From Candidatus Obscuribacterales bacterium (lineage in GTDB: Bacteria; Cyanobacteriota; Vampirovibrionia; Obscuribacterales; Obscuribacteraceae), in contig JARLHI010000055.1 in assembly GCA_031292355.1 (NCBI GenBank), forward strand, positions 423,288 through 487,287: DNA of 64,000 nucleotides, written 5' to 3'. The translations under genes and the position numbers were made by a program. Positions 8,098-15,260 of the stretch are shown in pieces. Numbering within the stretch: position 1 is the first letter of the stretch; the number at the start of each line of letters is the position of its first letter. The notes under the pieces are model-generated. The model ran no database searches. It saw nothing but the letters and a program-made list of their open reading frames with translations, and was not told where the DNA came from.

Positions 8098-10206
8098 ATG
8101 GCTAGTGGCGATACATCATCAATTAAGACTCCACAAGATCAGCCTGTAGATGCGCAGCGCGACAAAGATAAAGCCGCCGTCCATCACAATTTGTTGAGTG
8201 ATGTCTACAACTTCGTCGCAACACACAAAAAAGAGACCGAAGCCGTTGCTGTCACCGCCGTCATCGGTGGCGCCACCCTTGCTTTGCAGCATTACATGCC
8301 AGCTCCTGTCGCTGAAAGAATCACAGCCAGTGGTGCTTCGATTTTAGAACGAACGCTTGGCATAGCTAAAGCACCAAATGCGGTGCTGGAGATGAAAATA
8401 CTCGACGCACCTGAAAAAGTAGAATCGCTAATCGCTAAATTGCGCCGCAATGAAGTCACATCTGACATTCTAAAAGTGGCAGACCCAAAATCTGGTGCCG
8501 AAATCAAACTGTTGACCGGACATTCTCCAATAGCTCCAGAAGCTACAACTGGAGCCGATCGCATCGCTACTTGCGATCTTCCCGCTGGTTGCGAAAGCAA
8601 AGGAATTTTCGCTGCGCAAAAAGGTCCTGTCTATTTAAATTTCGACAAAGCACGTCAGACTCTCAGCTTCTCCGAGACTGCGGAACCATTTACTCAACGC
8701 CTTGGTCGCTTTTTGCATGGTGACACTGAAGCCTGGGTGCCACTTGGTACACAACCAAGCAGCGATTTGCGGGCATTAAGAGCCGATCGAGCAATGATGC
8801 CCAATTTAGAAAATGTAAATGTCGCCGCGAGAGCACAAGCAGCAAATCCTGCTAAAGAAGTGGTGGCTAGATGGGAATCGCAACAGCGTCTAGCCGACGT
8901 CAATTCCGGCACTCAAGGCCGCGTCACAAAATTCATTCGCAGCCAGGTTCTGCCCGAGTTGCAAAAGAGCGGGCAAATTAGTAAAGATTGGAAATTCATT
9001 CAAACTCAAATGCACTCTGCTAGCGATGGTGCCGGTGCCGACGCCATCTTCGTTAACGAAGCTACAGGACAGGCCCATCTCATTGATTTTTCGTCATTGC
9101 CAGCAAAAAGAATTCGCCCATTCGGTGAAGCAGGAAACGTAAGACGCGCAGGCATCTCTGATCGACCACCTTCAGACAATAGTTTCGATTTCTCTGAAAA
9201 TTGGGCTGAAAAAGCACGCCCGAACTCTACTGAAAGCTTTGCTGGACAAGACAAATCTATTCCGGCCATAAGAACACAAGGGCTGATCGGCTTTGACCCT
9301 CGTTGGTTTGATGCAATGGGCGGTTTAGATACTGAGATTCCAGAAGCCGCAATGTGGAAAAAGGATCTAGCCGATCATTTGACTGACCTCACCCAGGCAC
9401 CAGCTTATTTCACTGCTGGCAAAACGCCATTTGCATCAATCGTGATGACTGACGCTCAAACTCAAGTCAAACAACTTGAAGCGCTCAAACAGTGGTCTCT
9501 GAAAGAGGCGACTCAGGCTGATTCTCTCAATCCAGATGGTTATCGCGAATACGCGCGCTCCATCGACAAAACGATGGGTTTCCTCAAAGCCAACTACACC
9601 GCCGTAGGTGATGCCAAACAATTTGGTACGGTAGTTCAACAAGCGGCAGATCAGACTATTTTCCGTTGGGCAGTAGACAAATTAGGCCCATCAATGGTCC
9701 CTGAAGCACAGAGCGCGGCCAGAGGAGTGACACAACCTCTAAGCGGAGTCGTTCAGGGCGAACCAAATTTGAGATTCGTCCGCGAAAAAGGCATCTTTAG
9801 TTTCAAACATGATGGACTCACTTATTCAAGCGACCCGATGACCGGACAAGACGGTGTTCTAGATAGAAGCAGACGCAATTTGTTGCAACAAGGTCGCATC
9901 AAAGAACTCCTTGATGACATGAACCCCAAACAAAAAAGAATTCTATTAGCCCGACTGGGAACCGCTGGTAAACCAGCGTCAGAAGAGACAGCCATAAAGC
10001 AAATCGGTAATGTGCTGATTGAACACAACAACGAAATCAAAGCCGGAGGACAGCTCGGCATGCCTAGACCAGGATCGACACCGCCCTTGATTGAACGCAT
10101 TCACAGGCGGGTAGAGATGCAGACAGTCAGCACTCTGACGAGACCTATGGAGATTCCTGGTGCCGCAATGAGAGTGGATCCAAAAAATCCACCGCGCATG
10201 CAATAA
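8098..10206 (+). CDS. Unrecognised 702-residue protein
   Basis: I do not recognise a family. The N-terminus is polar, then AVAVTAVIGGATLALQHYM (about residues 50-70) could be one membrane-associated helix. The middle contains WKFIQTQMHS followed by GADAIFVNEATGQAHLIDFS (about 320-345). That resembles the Asp-plus-acidic-strand layout of some restriction-like nucleases, but I see no clear Lys in the motif, so I do not claim nuclease activity. The C-terminal third has MNPKQKRILLARLGTAGKP. The gene is divergent from tsaE with a 160-base gap to my chosen tsaE start. Its codon use looks like that of its neighbours. A candidate structured RNA begins 33 bases downstream. Confidence 0.6.
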   Translation: MASGDTSSIKTPQDQPVDAQRDKDKAAVHHNLLSDVYNFVATHKKETEAVAVTAVIGGATLALQHYMPAPVAERITASGASILERTLGIAKAPNAVLEMKILDAPEKVESLIAKLRRNEVTSDILKVADPKSGAEIKLLTGHSPIAPEATTGADRIATCDLPAGCESKGIFAAQKGPVYLNFDKARQTLSFSETAEPFTQRLGRFLHGDTEAWVPLGTQPSSDLRALRADRAMMPNLENVNVAARAQAANPAKEVVARWESQQRLADVNSGTQGRVTKFIRSQVLPELQKSGQISKDWKFIQTQMHSASDGAGADAIFVNEATGQAHLIDFSSLPAKRIRPFGEAGNVRRAGISDRPPSDNSFDFSENWAEKARPNSTESFAGQDKSIPAIRTQGLIGFDPRWFDAMGGLDTEIPEAAMWKKDLADHLTDLTQAPAYFTAGKTPFASIVMTDAQTQVKQLEALKQWSLKEATQADSLNPDGYREYARSIDKTMGFLKANYTAVGDAKQFGTVVQQAADQTIFRWAVDKLGPSMVPEAQSAARGVTQPLSGVVQGEPNLRFVREKGIFSFKHDGLTYSSDPMTGQDGVLDRSRRNLLQQGRIKELLDDMNPKQKRILLARLGTAGKPASEETAIKQIGNVLIEHNNEIKAGGQLGMPRPGSTPPLIERIHRRVEMQTVSTLTRPMEIPGAAMRVDPKNPPRMQ

Positions 10207-10207
10207 C

Positions 10208-10237
10208 GCGACAATATGAACAGTCAGTTTTTAATAT
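10208..10237 (+). promoter_or_regulatory. Possible promoter for the downstream RNA
   Basis: TAATAT at 10232-10237 is a good -10 hexamer. GCGACA at 10208-10213 is a partial -35 (4 of 6) with an 18-base spacer. It overlaps the stop codon region of the preceding gene and would start transcription close to the 5' arm of the candidate RNA. Confidence 0.35.
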
Positions 10238-10239
10238 GG

Positions 10240-10416
10240 CGTCTCGGCCTGGAGCGGTGCGAGTTTTGACCCGGAATTTCCAGGTGGGGAACCTCCTTAA
10301 CGCTTTGCCGTTTCCTACTCTGATGCGCTTGTTGTCGATTGCTCTTCAACGATTTGCGATAGTCGCGAATCCTGGCTAACATCTAGTTCATAGGTATACG
10401 TCTTCGTCTCGAGACG
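10240..10416 (+). ncRNA. Candidate structured RNA, about 177 nt
   Basis: The ends can pair perfectly over 7 bp: CGTCTCG at 10240-10246 with CGAGACG at 10410-10416. Inside are further helices: CCTGGA with TCCAGG, AGGT with ACCT around GGGGA, AACG with CGTT, and TTGCGA with TCGCGA around a 3-base loop. A second hairpin, GTCTTCG (10400-10406) with CGAAGAC (10423-10429), overlaps the 3' side. The length and long-range closing stem recall 6S RNA, but I could not match 6S consensus sequence. No open frame of note occurs here. It may instead be the 3' UTR of the preceding gene. The remainder, to 10615, shows nothing I can name. Confidence 0.35.
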
Positions 10417-10615
10417 GAACCCCGAAGACTCGATTATAAGGACAAAACTTTTGAAGCTTCGTCCAAACCGAGACTAAATGAATCATAGGCAAAGCTGCTC
10501 TCGCTGTCAAATCGTAAATAAAGATAAAAACAGACGCAACCAGGAACATTTTTGAAGTGCCACCACATTTGACACTATGCTCAGCGATAAAATCTATTCG
10601 GACTCTTTAATGCAT

Positions 10616-11719
10616 TTACATCGGTGGCACTATTTGTCCATGAACAGTGCGGGACGTAATTGGTAAACGATTGTTCTGCACAGCAGGAGTGGCGCGCAGT
10701 TCGCCTGGTTGTTTCACCGCATTTTCGTTATCGCCGACTGTCGCGTTAGCTGGGTTGTTTCCGCTATTTGAGTTATTGTCGGAATTGACCTTCACAACCG
10801 CCGGTCGGGCGCCGCCGACTGAAGCTGATGTGGACGATTGTCCGTAATTGCGGACAAACAAATCAGTGCCAATTTCATTTAACTTTGGTGTTCCAGGAAG
10901 AGATTTGGTATAGAGCTGATTTTGAATGTTCGAAACTGTTTCATCGAGCAATTCGCCCTTCTCTTTCGACCATTGACTGTACTGTTGCGAACGCTTCGCA
11001 GCCCTGTCTCTAACGATTATCTCCATTTCTTCGGCGTTCTTACGGATCGCGGTGGCGCGCTCAGCTTGCAGCATTTGTCTGGCAGGGATGAGACTTTGAG
11101 AGCCATTGATAATGTTGTCGACATCTTCTTTGGCACGATTGCGAATTTCGCGCGCTTCGACGTCGCCAATTAAATTAGCCGATTTAACCAGAGAGTCAGC
11201 GAATTCCTGGTGTCTTAGTTTTTCGCGCTCTGCCTGATTTTTAATAGCGGCGACCCGGGCAGAATCTGGCTTAATCTCGCTTTTCGGTGATTTATTGTAG
11301 TGTTTGATGGCCGCAACAGCGTCTAGTTCGCCGTCTGTGGCAATTGGACTTTCATCCGTCGGCGATTTCCGACCGTAGGTCACCAAAGCTTTGCGGCAAT
11401 ATCCAGATGTCAGACCATAAGGATCGAGTTTGTACGAGCGTTTAAATTCTTCGATTGCTTCTTCATGACGTTGCAAATGCACAAGAGTGTTAGCAAGATA
11501 ATAATGTGACAGAGCTACATCTGAACGCTCAGAAATGGAGCGACGCAACTCGATTTCAGCTTGTTTGTAGTCACCTTTTCTCAAAAGAATCTGCGCTTGC
11601 TCGAAATACTTCTGCCCCCTAGCTTGAGGGCTGGAAGTATTAGACACAGTGGCAGCAAACACCGTCGGCTGAGTCAAAAACAGAATTGAGAGAGAGATTT
11701 CTAGTGCAATTTGCCGCAT
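10616..11719 (-). CDS. Secreted TPR-repeat protein
   Basis: Starting at the ATG at 11719 (GGAAC nine bases upstream), the protein opens with a signal peptide, MRQIALEISLSILFL... ending near VFA. Two to three tetratricopeptide repeats follow (about residues 35-110): RGQKYFEQAQILLRKGDYKQAE, then YYLANTLVHLQRHEEAIEEF. The rest is a charged, probably helical segment and a low-complexity Asn/Ser/Pro tail. TPRs mediate protein-protein contacts; the partner is unknown. It lies 77 bases downstream of a second TPR gene on the same strand, so the two are probably co-transcribed. The frame extends 17 codons further upstream without support. Confidence 0.7.
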   Translation of the reverse strand: MRQIALEISLSILFLTQPTVFAATVSNTSSPQARGQKYFEQAQILLRKGDYKQAEIELRRSISERSDVALSHYYLANTLVHLQRHEEAIEEFKRSYKLDPYGLTSGYCRKALVTYGRKSPTDESPIATDGELDAVAAIKHYNKSPKSEIKPDSARVAAIKNQAEREKLRHQEFADSLVKSANLIGDVEAREIRNRAKEDVDNIINGSQSLIPARQMLQAERATAIRKNAEEMEIIVRDRAAKRSQQYSQWSKEKGELLDETVSNIQNQLYTKSLPGTPKLNEIGTDLFVRNYGQSSTSASVGGARPAVVKVNSDNNSNSGNNPANATVGDNENAVKQPGELRATPAVQNNRLPITSRTVHGQIVPPM

Positions 11720-11796
11720 GAAAACGTGTTCCGAAGCAGTCATATGACAACTATACTGCAACTTTGGCAAAGCTCAAACAACTTATTTCTGCCTGT

Positions 11797-12402
11797 TTAG
11801 CCCGAATGTTTCAATTTTGCTCGCTCCACTGTAGGCTCGACCAAGCTATCACTATGCTTGCCAACACTCTCGCTATCTGCCTCGTGCTCGTGAAAGACAC
11901 CAGGAGTGGTCTTTTTTAGTCGACAAATTTCGTTCAAACTATCTTTTGCAATCTGACAATGTGAGTCTACTTTCAATGCGCGTTCCAATATCGCCTCTGC
12001 ACCTGAGTAGTCATTCAATTTAGATAAAATGGACGCTAGTTGAATGTAGGCATCAACGAGCTTAGGCTCCAGCACAATTGCTCGTTTTTCTGCCTGAGCC
12101 GCCAATTCCAATTGTCCAAGGTGAAATTGCGCAACACCCAAATCGTAATAAGCAATGGCGCTGTCTTGGTCGAGCTTGAGGGCTTCCTGAAATTTCTCGA
12201 CGGCGGCTTCCCAATTACTTCTTTCAGCCTCCAATTCGCCACCACGTAAGAACATCTTAGCGGCGCCGGATTTGTCCATCGAGGGCTTCGACACAGGTGC
12301 GTCAGAGTCAGCTGCATCGGCCACATTCGTGCCGCCACCAGCTATAAGCGCGGCCGTCAAACAAATTAAAGACTCACGCAACTTAAACTTGAAAAAATGC
12401 AT
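11797..12402 (-). CDS. Secreted TPR-repeat protein
   Basis: The N-terminus MHFFKFKLRESLICLTAALIAGG... with a likely cleavage near ADA is a signal peptide. Three TPR units follow: AERSNWEAAVEKFQEALKLD, AYYDLGVAQFHLGQLELAA, and AYIQLASILSKLNDYSGAE. The C-terminal 40 residues are polar. A TTG at 12420 would add six residues; neither start has a strong ribosome-binding site. It is upstream of the second TPR gene on the same strand and divergent from the lipoprotein-coaE pair. The role is not deducible beyond protein binding outside the cytoplasm. Confidence 0.7.
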   Translation of the reverse strand: MHFFKFKLRESLICLTAALIAGGGTNVADAADSDAPVSKPSMDKSGAAKMFLRGGELEAERSNWEAAVEKFQEALKLDQDSAIAYYDLGVAQFHLGQLELAAQAEKRAIVLEPKLVDAYIQLASILSKLNDYSGAEAILERALKVDSHCQIAKDSLNEICRLKKTTPGVFHEHEADSESVGKHSDSLVEPTVERAKLKHSG

Positions 12403-12472
12403 CGTAAATACCAGGGTCAATCTCTAAAGGACTCAAAAGGTCGTATTATCAAAGAGAGATAATTATCCAATA

Positions 12473-13315
12473 TTGACAATAGTAGCGATTGTGACAAAAC
12501 GAACGGCGCTTGCCATCATTGCAATTTTAATAACTCCTGGATGCGCATCTGGCCAACAGACTCAGTTCCAGCGCATTCGTAATTTTGATCCCGTAACCGG
12601 TGGCTACACAACTCCAGGAAGCGCGGCTTCCTCTCGCTATGCTCCGGCCATTCAGCAACTTCCTGCGACTCGGGGAGCTGCATCGGTGTCGGGAGCAACA
12701 ACAACGACGACGACGAACACAGCGACCAGCCCAACAAACACAGGCACACCGGCAGTGTCGAACTTAAAATCTGCGCCCAGTTATCAGGGCGACGATAATA
12801 TGCAACCGCAGGATGAATCAGACGCAAATAACCTTGCGCCGCTGTCTCAACCTTCAACGATGCCACCAGATACGCTATCACGGCCGCCGCTGCCGACTGC
12901 CAATGAGAACCTTGTTTTGCCGCAGTTGAGTAATCCAGTCATACGGCCGAGTTTGTCGTGGCGAAGCAAAGCCTACAAGCTTTCTCTGGAAAGCAATGAT
13001 GGTCAAAACGGCAAACATCCAAATCTCATGATGAATGGATCTGTACAAGATTCTTTAAACGCTCTCGTACAGGCCTGCCAAACAAATGGACTGCAAATTA
13101 TTGGTCAGAGCTTGCCTGCCGGTCAGCTTGGCGCCAGGTTGGTGGATGCAACAGCCGGTCGCAGTCTCTTTGTTTTTGTGCTGAAAAAGGTAGCCGATGA
13201 TAAAACAATAGTCAAAGCTTGCGTTGAACCAGACAGCAAAGGAAAAAAACTTATATTGCTTGGCGATTTACTCAATCAAGCCGCGTCTTTAGTGGACGGG
13301 AAGGGACTTTTATAA
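12473..13315 (+). CDS. Probable secreted or lipid-anchored protein, coupled to coaE
   Basis: The product begins with a short basic stretch and a hydrophobic core, TALAIIAILITPGCASG. This could be a lipoprotein signal ending at Cys, but the proline at -2 makes the lipobox atypical. A Thr/Ser/Pro-rich low-complexity region follows (about residues 60-150). A folded C-terminal domain begins near SWRSKAYKLSLESNDGQ. I do not recognise the family. The start is either TTG at 12473 or GTG at 12491; neither is decisive. Its TAA overlaps the ATG of coaE by one base, so translation of coaE is probably coupled to it. Confidence 0.6.
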   Translation: MTIVAIVTKRTALAIIAILITPGCASGQQTQFQRIRNFDPVTGGYTTPGSAASSRYAPAIQQLPATRGAASVSGATTTTTTNTATSPTNTGTPAVSNLKSAPSYQGDDNMQPQDESDANNLAPLSQPSTMPPDTLSRPPLPTANENLVLPQLSNPVIRPSLSWRSKAYKLSLESNDGQNGKHPNLMMNGSVQDSLNALVQACQTNGLQIIGQSLPAGQLGARLVDATAGRSLFVFVLKKVADDKTIVKACVEPDSKGKKLILLGDLLNQAASLVDGKGLL

Positions 13316-13956
13316 TGTCGGTTTCCGAAAAAAGATTGCCATTTGTACTTGGAATTACAGGCACTATTGGTAGTGGCAAATCTCTTATTGGCAAATGTCT
13401 CGTTGAGTGTGGCATACCAATTTTGGACTCAGACGCCGTAGTACACTCACTGTTTCGGGACGACCAGGAAGTGATTGAGCAAATCTCGTCAACGTTTGGT
13501 CCAACGGTCGTCAAAAAAGACGAACACGGATTGACTATGGTAGATCGCCAGACGCTTGGTGCAATCGTCTTCGCCAATCCAGACGCGCGCACCAAACTGG
13601 AGCAAATCGTTCATCCGGCAGTCCACCGCTACTGCACAAAGTGGATCGAAAGCCAGGACGAAGACGTTGTCGCATTATTAATACCACTTCTGTTTGAGAC
13701 AGCAAGACCCCGCAAATACGATCAAGTCTGGTCAGTCACTTGCGATGAGAAAATTCTACGCGAACGATTGAAGGCAAGAAACAATTTTAGCGAAGAAGAA
13801 ATCGACGCTCGCTTGAACGCTCAGCTACCACAAAGCGAGAAAGCCAGCCGTGCTGACCACGTAATAGACAACAGCGGCGATATCGAATCGACAAGAAAAA
13901 AGCTGATCGAGCTGGTGCAGGATTTGAAAAAGAAGATTGTAGCGAAGAGAGTTTAA
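13315..13956 (+). CDS. coaE: Dephospho-CoA kinase
   Basis: Catalyses the last step of coenzyme A synthesis, phosphorylating the ribose 3'-OH of dephospho-CoA. The P-loop is GTIGSGKS at residues 16-23, followed by ILDSDAVVH with the conserved D-x-D at 38-40. IVHPAVHRY, LLIPLLFET and the LID region ERLKARNNFSEEEIDARL are all in family order. Its 213 residues are normal. The start ATG overlaps the stop of the upstream gene. The last codons lie within a 16-base sequence that is repeated just downstream. Confidence 0.95.
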   Translation: MSVSEKRLPFVLGITGTIGSGKSLIGKCLVECGIPILDSDAVVHSLFRDDQEVIEQISSTFGPTVVKKDEHGLTMVDRQTLGAIVFANPDARTKLEQIVHPAVHRYCTKWIESQDEDVVALLIPLLFETARPRKYDQVWSVTCDEKILRERLKARNNFSEEEIDARLNAQLPQSEKASRADHVIDNSGDIESTRKKLIELVQDLKKKIVAKRV

Positions 13957-14004
13957 AGAATGAGTGTGTAAAAAGTAAGAATTTAAAGAAGAGAGTTTAA
14001 AGAA
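13945..14004. repeat. 16-bp direct repeat at the coaE end
   Basis: AAGAGAGTTTAAAGAA occurs at 13945-13960 and again at 13989-14004, with a third partial copy (TTTAAAGAA) at 13982-13990. The first copy contains the coaE stop codon. The second overlaps the stop codon region of the convergent amidohydrolase gene. Confidence 0.85.
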
Positions 14005-14806
14005 ACGGTTTAAGCAGCAACCTCGCATTCTCTCCTAAAATCGCCCGCAACGCATCATCGCTCAACCCTAAACTCTTCAAAACATTTGGCTCGAAGTCAT
14101 ACACATAAGGAATATTTGGATAATCCGTACCAAAAAGTATTTTGGCGGAATTTCTTTCGATAGCATCGACATCCAAAACGTGGCTCAGACCATTCACATT
14201 GGTAAATGCCATCGTCGTATCGAGATACAAGCCTTCATTTTGACCAAGAATGTCCAAGTATTTCTGTGTATCTGGTGTTCCCATATGCGCAAGCACTAAA
14301 TTGAGCTTTGGGTGCTTAGCAAGCACTTGTTCCACTCTATGCACGCCAACTTCTGGCTCGAGTCGCCATGGTACCGGTCCCATGTGCGCGAGTACGAAAC
14401 CACCAATTTTCTCAATTTCAACAAAAACTTCTTCAAATCTCGGGTCATTTATCTGCAACGACTGCACATCTTCGTGAACTTTCAAGCCAATGCAACCGTC
14501 ATCGATAGCCCGCTTAGCGTCGTCCAAAAAATTTGGATCGTCGAGGTGCACAGTAAATAGCGGCAGTCCATATCGGTCAATCGCTCTTGCCGTCTGCGCC
14601 AGCCACAGGTTTATGCTTCTGGCAATGCCTGGCTTGTGCGCGTAACTGCAAAACACGAATCTCTCAACATTGTTGGACCTTAACACATCGACAACAGATT
14701 CCTTGTCGAAAGGATGCTTCAGATCCCAGTTGCTATTTTCGCGGAACCACCGACGTATTGCCAGTGCAAGCCTTTCCGGATGCAAGTGGGTATGTATATC
14801 GATCAA
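13997..14806 (-). CDS. Amidohydrolase-family metal-dependent hydrolase
   Basis: A TIM-barrel hydrolase of the COG2159 type (amidohydrolase 2). The metal-binding H-x-H is at residues 5-7 (MIDIHTH). GLKVHEDVQ gives a strand with a candidate metal or substrate ligand. GGFVLAHMGPVPWRLEP and NLVLAHMGTPDTQKY supply further histidines, and AKILFGTDYPN supplies the C-terminal aspartate. Family members include decarboxylases and lactone or amide hydrolases, so the substrate is unknown. Its 269 residues form a compact, complete barrel. It is convergent with coaE, 40 bases apart. The start is ATG at 14806, without a clear ribosome-binding site. Confidence 0.8.
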   Translation of the reverse strand: MIDIHTHLHPERLALAIRRWFRENSNWDLKHPFDKESVVDVLRSNNVERFVFCSYAHKPGIARSINLWLAQTARAIDRYGLPLFTVHLDDPNFLDDAKRAIDDGCIGLKVHEDVQSLQINDPRFEEVFVEIEKIGGFVLAHMGPVPWRLEPEVGVHRVEQVLAKHPKLNLVLAHMGTPDTQKYLDILGQNEGLYLDTTMAFTNVNGLSHVLDVDAIERNSAKILFGTDYPNIPYVYDFEPNVLKSLGLSDDALRAILGENARLLLKPFL

Positions 14807-15260
14807 TTGACACCTGCGTGGCTTTTTGATTTGACCAAGACGTTAATCTCTTCGATTCGTCTATTTATCTTACAAGGTTACATAAACGACTAGCACCGTA
14901 TACGCAGAACGCATGTAGCGCATTGACGAAGAAGGAATTGCCTAAACTAATAAATATTCAAATCACACCACTCTGACACAAACACGTTGCCATGCTGACA
15001 CAAAAAGTCTTCATTGTTTGGCAACAGGTAGCGAGCCGAAACGCGAGCTTTCTGTGCAAGTCGACGATAATGACCGTCCAAGTAGGAGAGTTAAATCATG
15101 GCCAACGAAGAGCTTTTGCGAATAGGAAAGGAAGTGTATGAGGACTTGAGCTGCTTTATCTGCTGATTTACTCTAGTCGCGATGGTCTGCCGTCCGCTCA
15201 CAAGTGCAAAAATTTACCCAAGCCTAAAACTTAATCCGCTCATGGTGCAGCGTCACGGAG
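14807..15260. other. Intergenic region with one very short ORF
   Basis: There is no full-length gene here. It holds a direct repeat CTGACACAAA at 14973-14982 and 14995-15004 (22 bases apart) and a 22-codon frame with an excellent ribosome-binding site, listed separately. It also has an interrupted pair TTGCCA/TGGCAA around 14988-15025. Nothing recognisable follows the short frame. Confidence 0.5.
15098..15166 (+). CDS. Possible 22-residue peptide ending in C-x-x-C
   Basis: AGGAGAG at 15084-15090 stands seven bases before an ATG, better than the site of most genes in this window. The frame encodes 22 residues, starting MANEELLRIG and ending SCFIC, then stops at TGA. It is either a genuine small peptide with a terminal Cys pair, a leader, or the intact start of a gene truncated by deletion. 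No continuation is visible in other frames downstream. Confidence 0.35.
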   Translation: MANEELLRIGKEVYEDLSCFIC

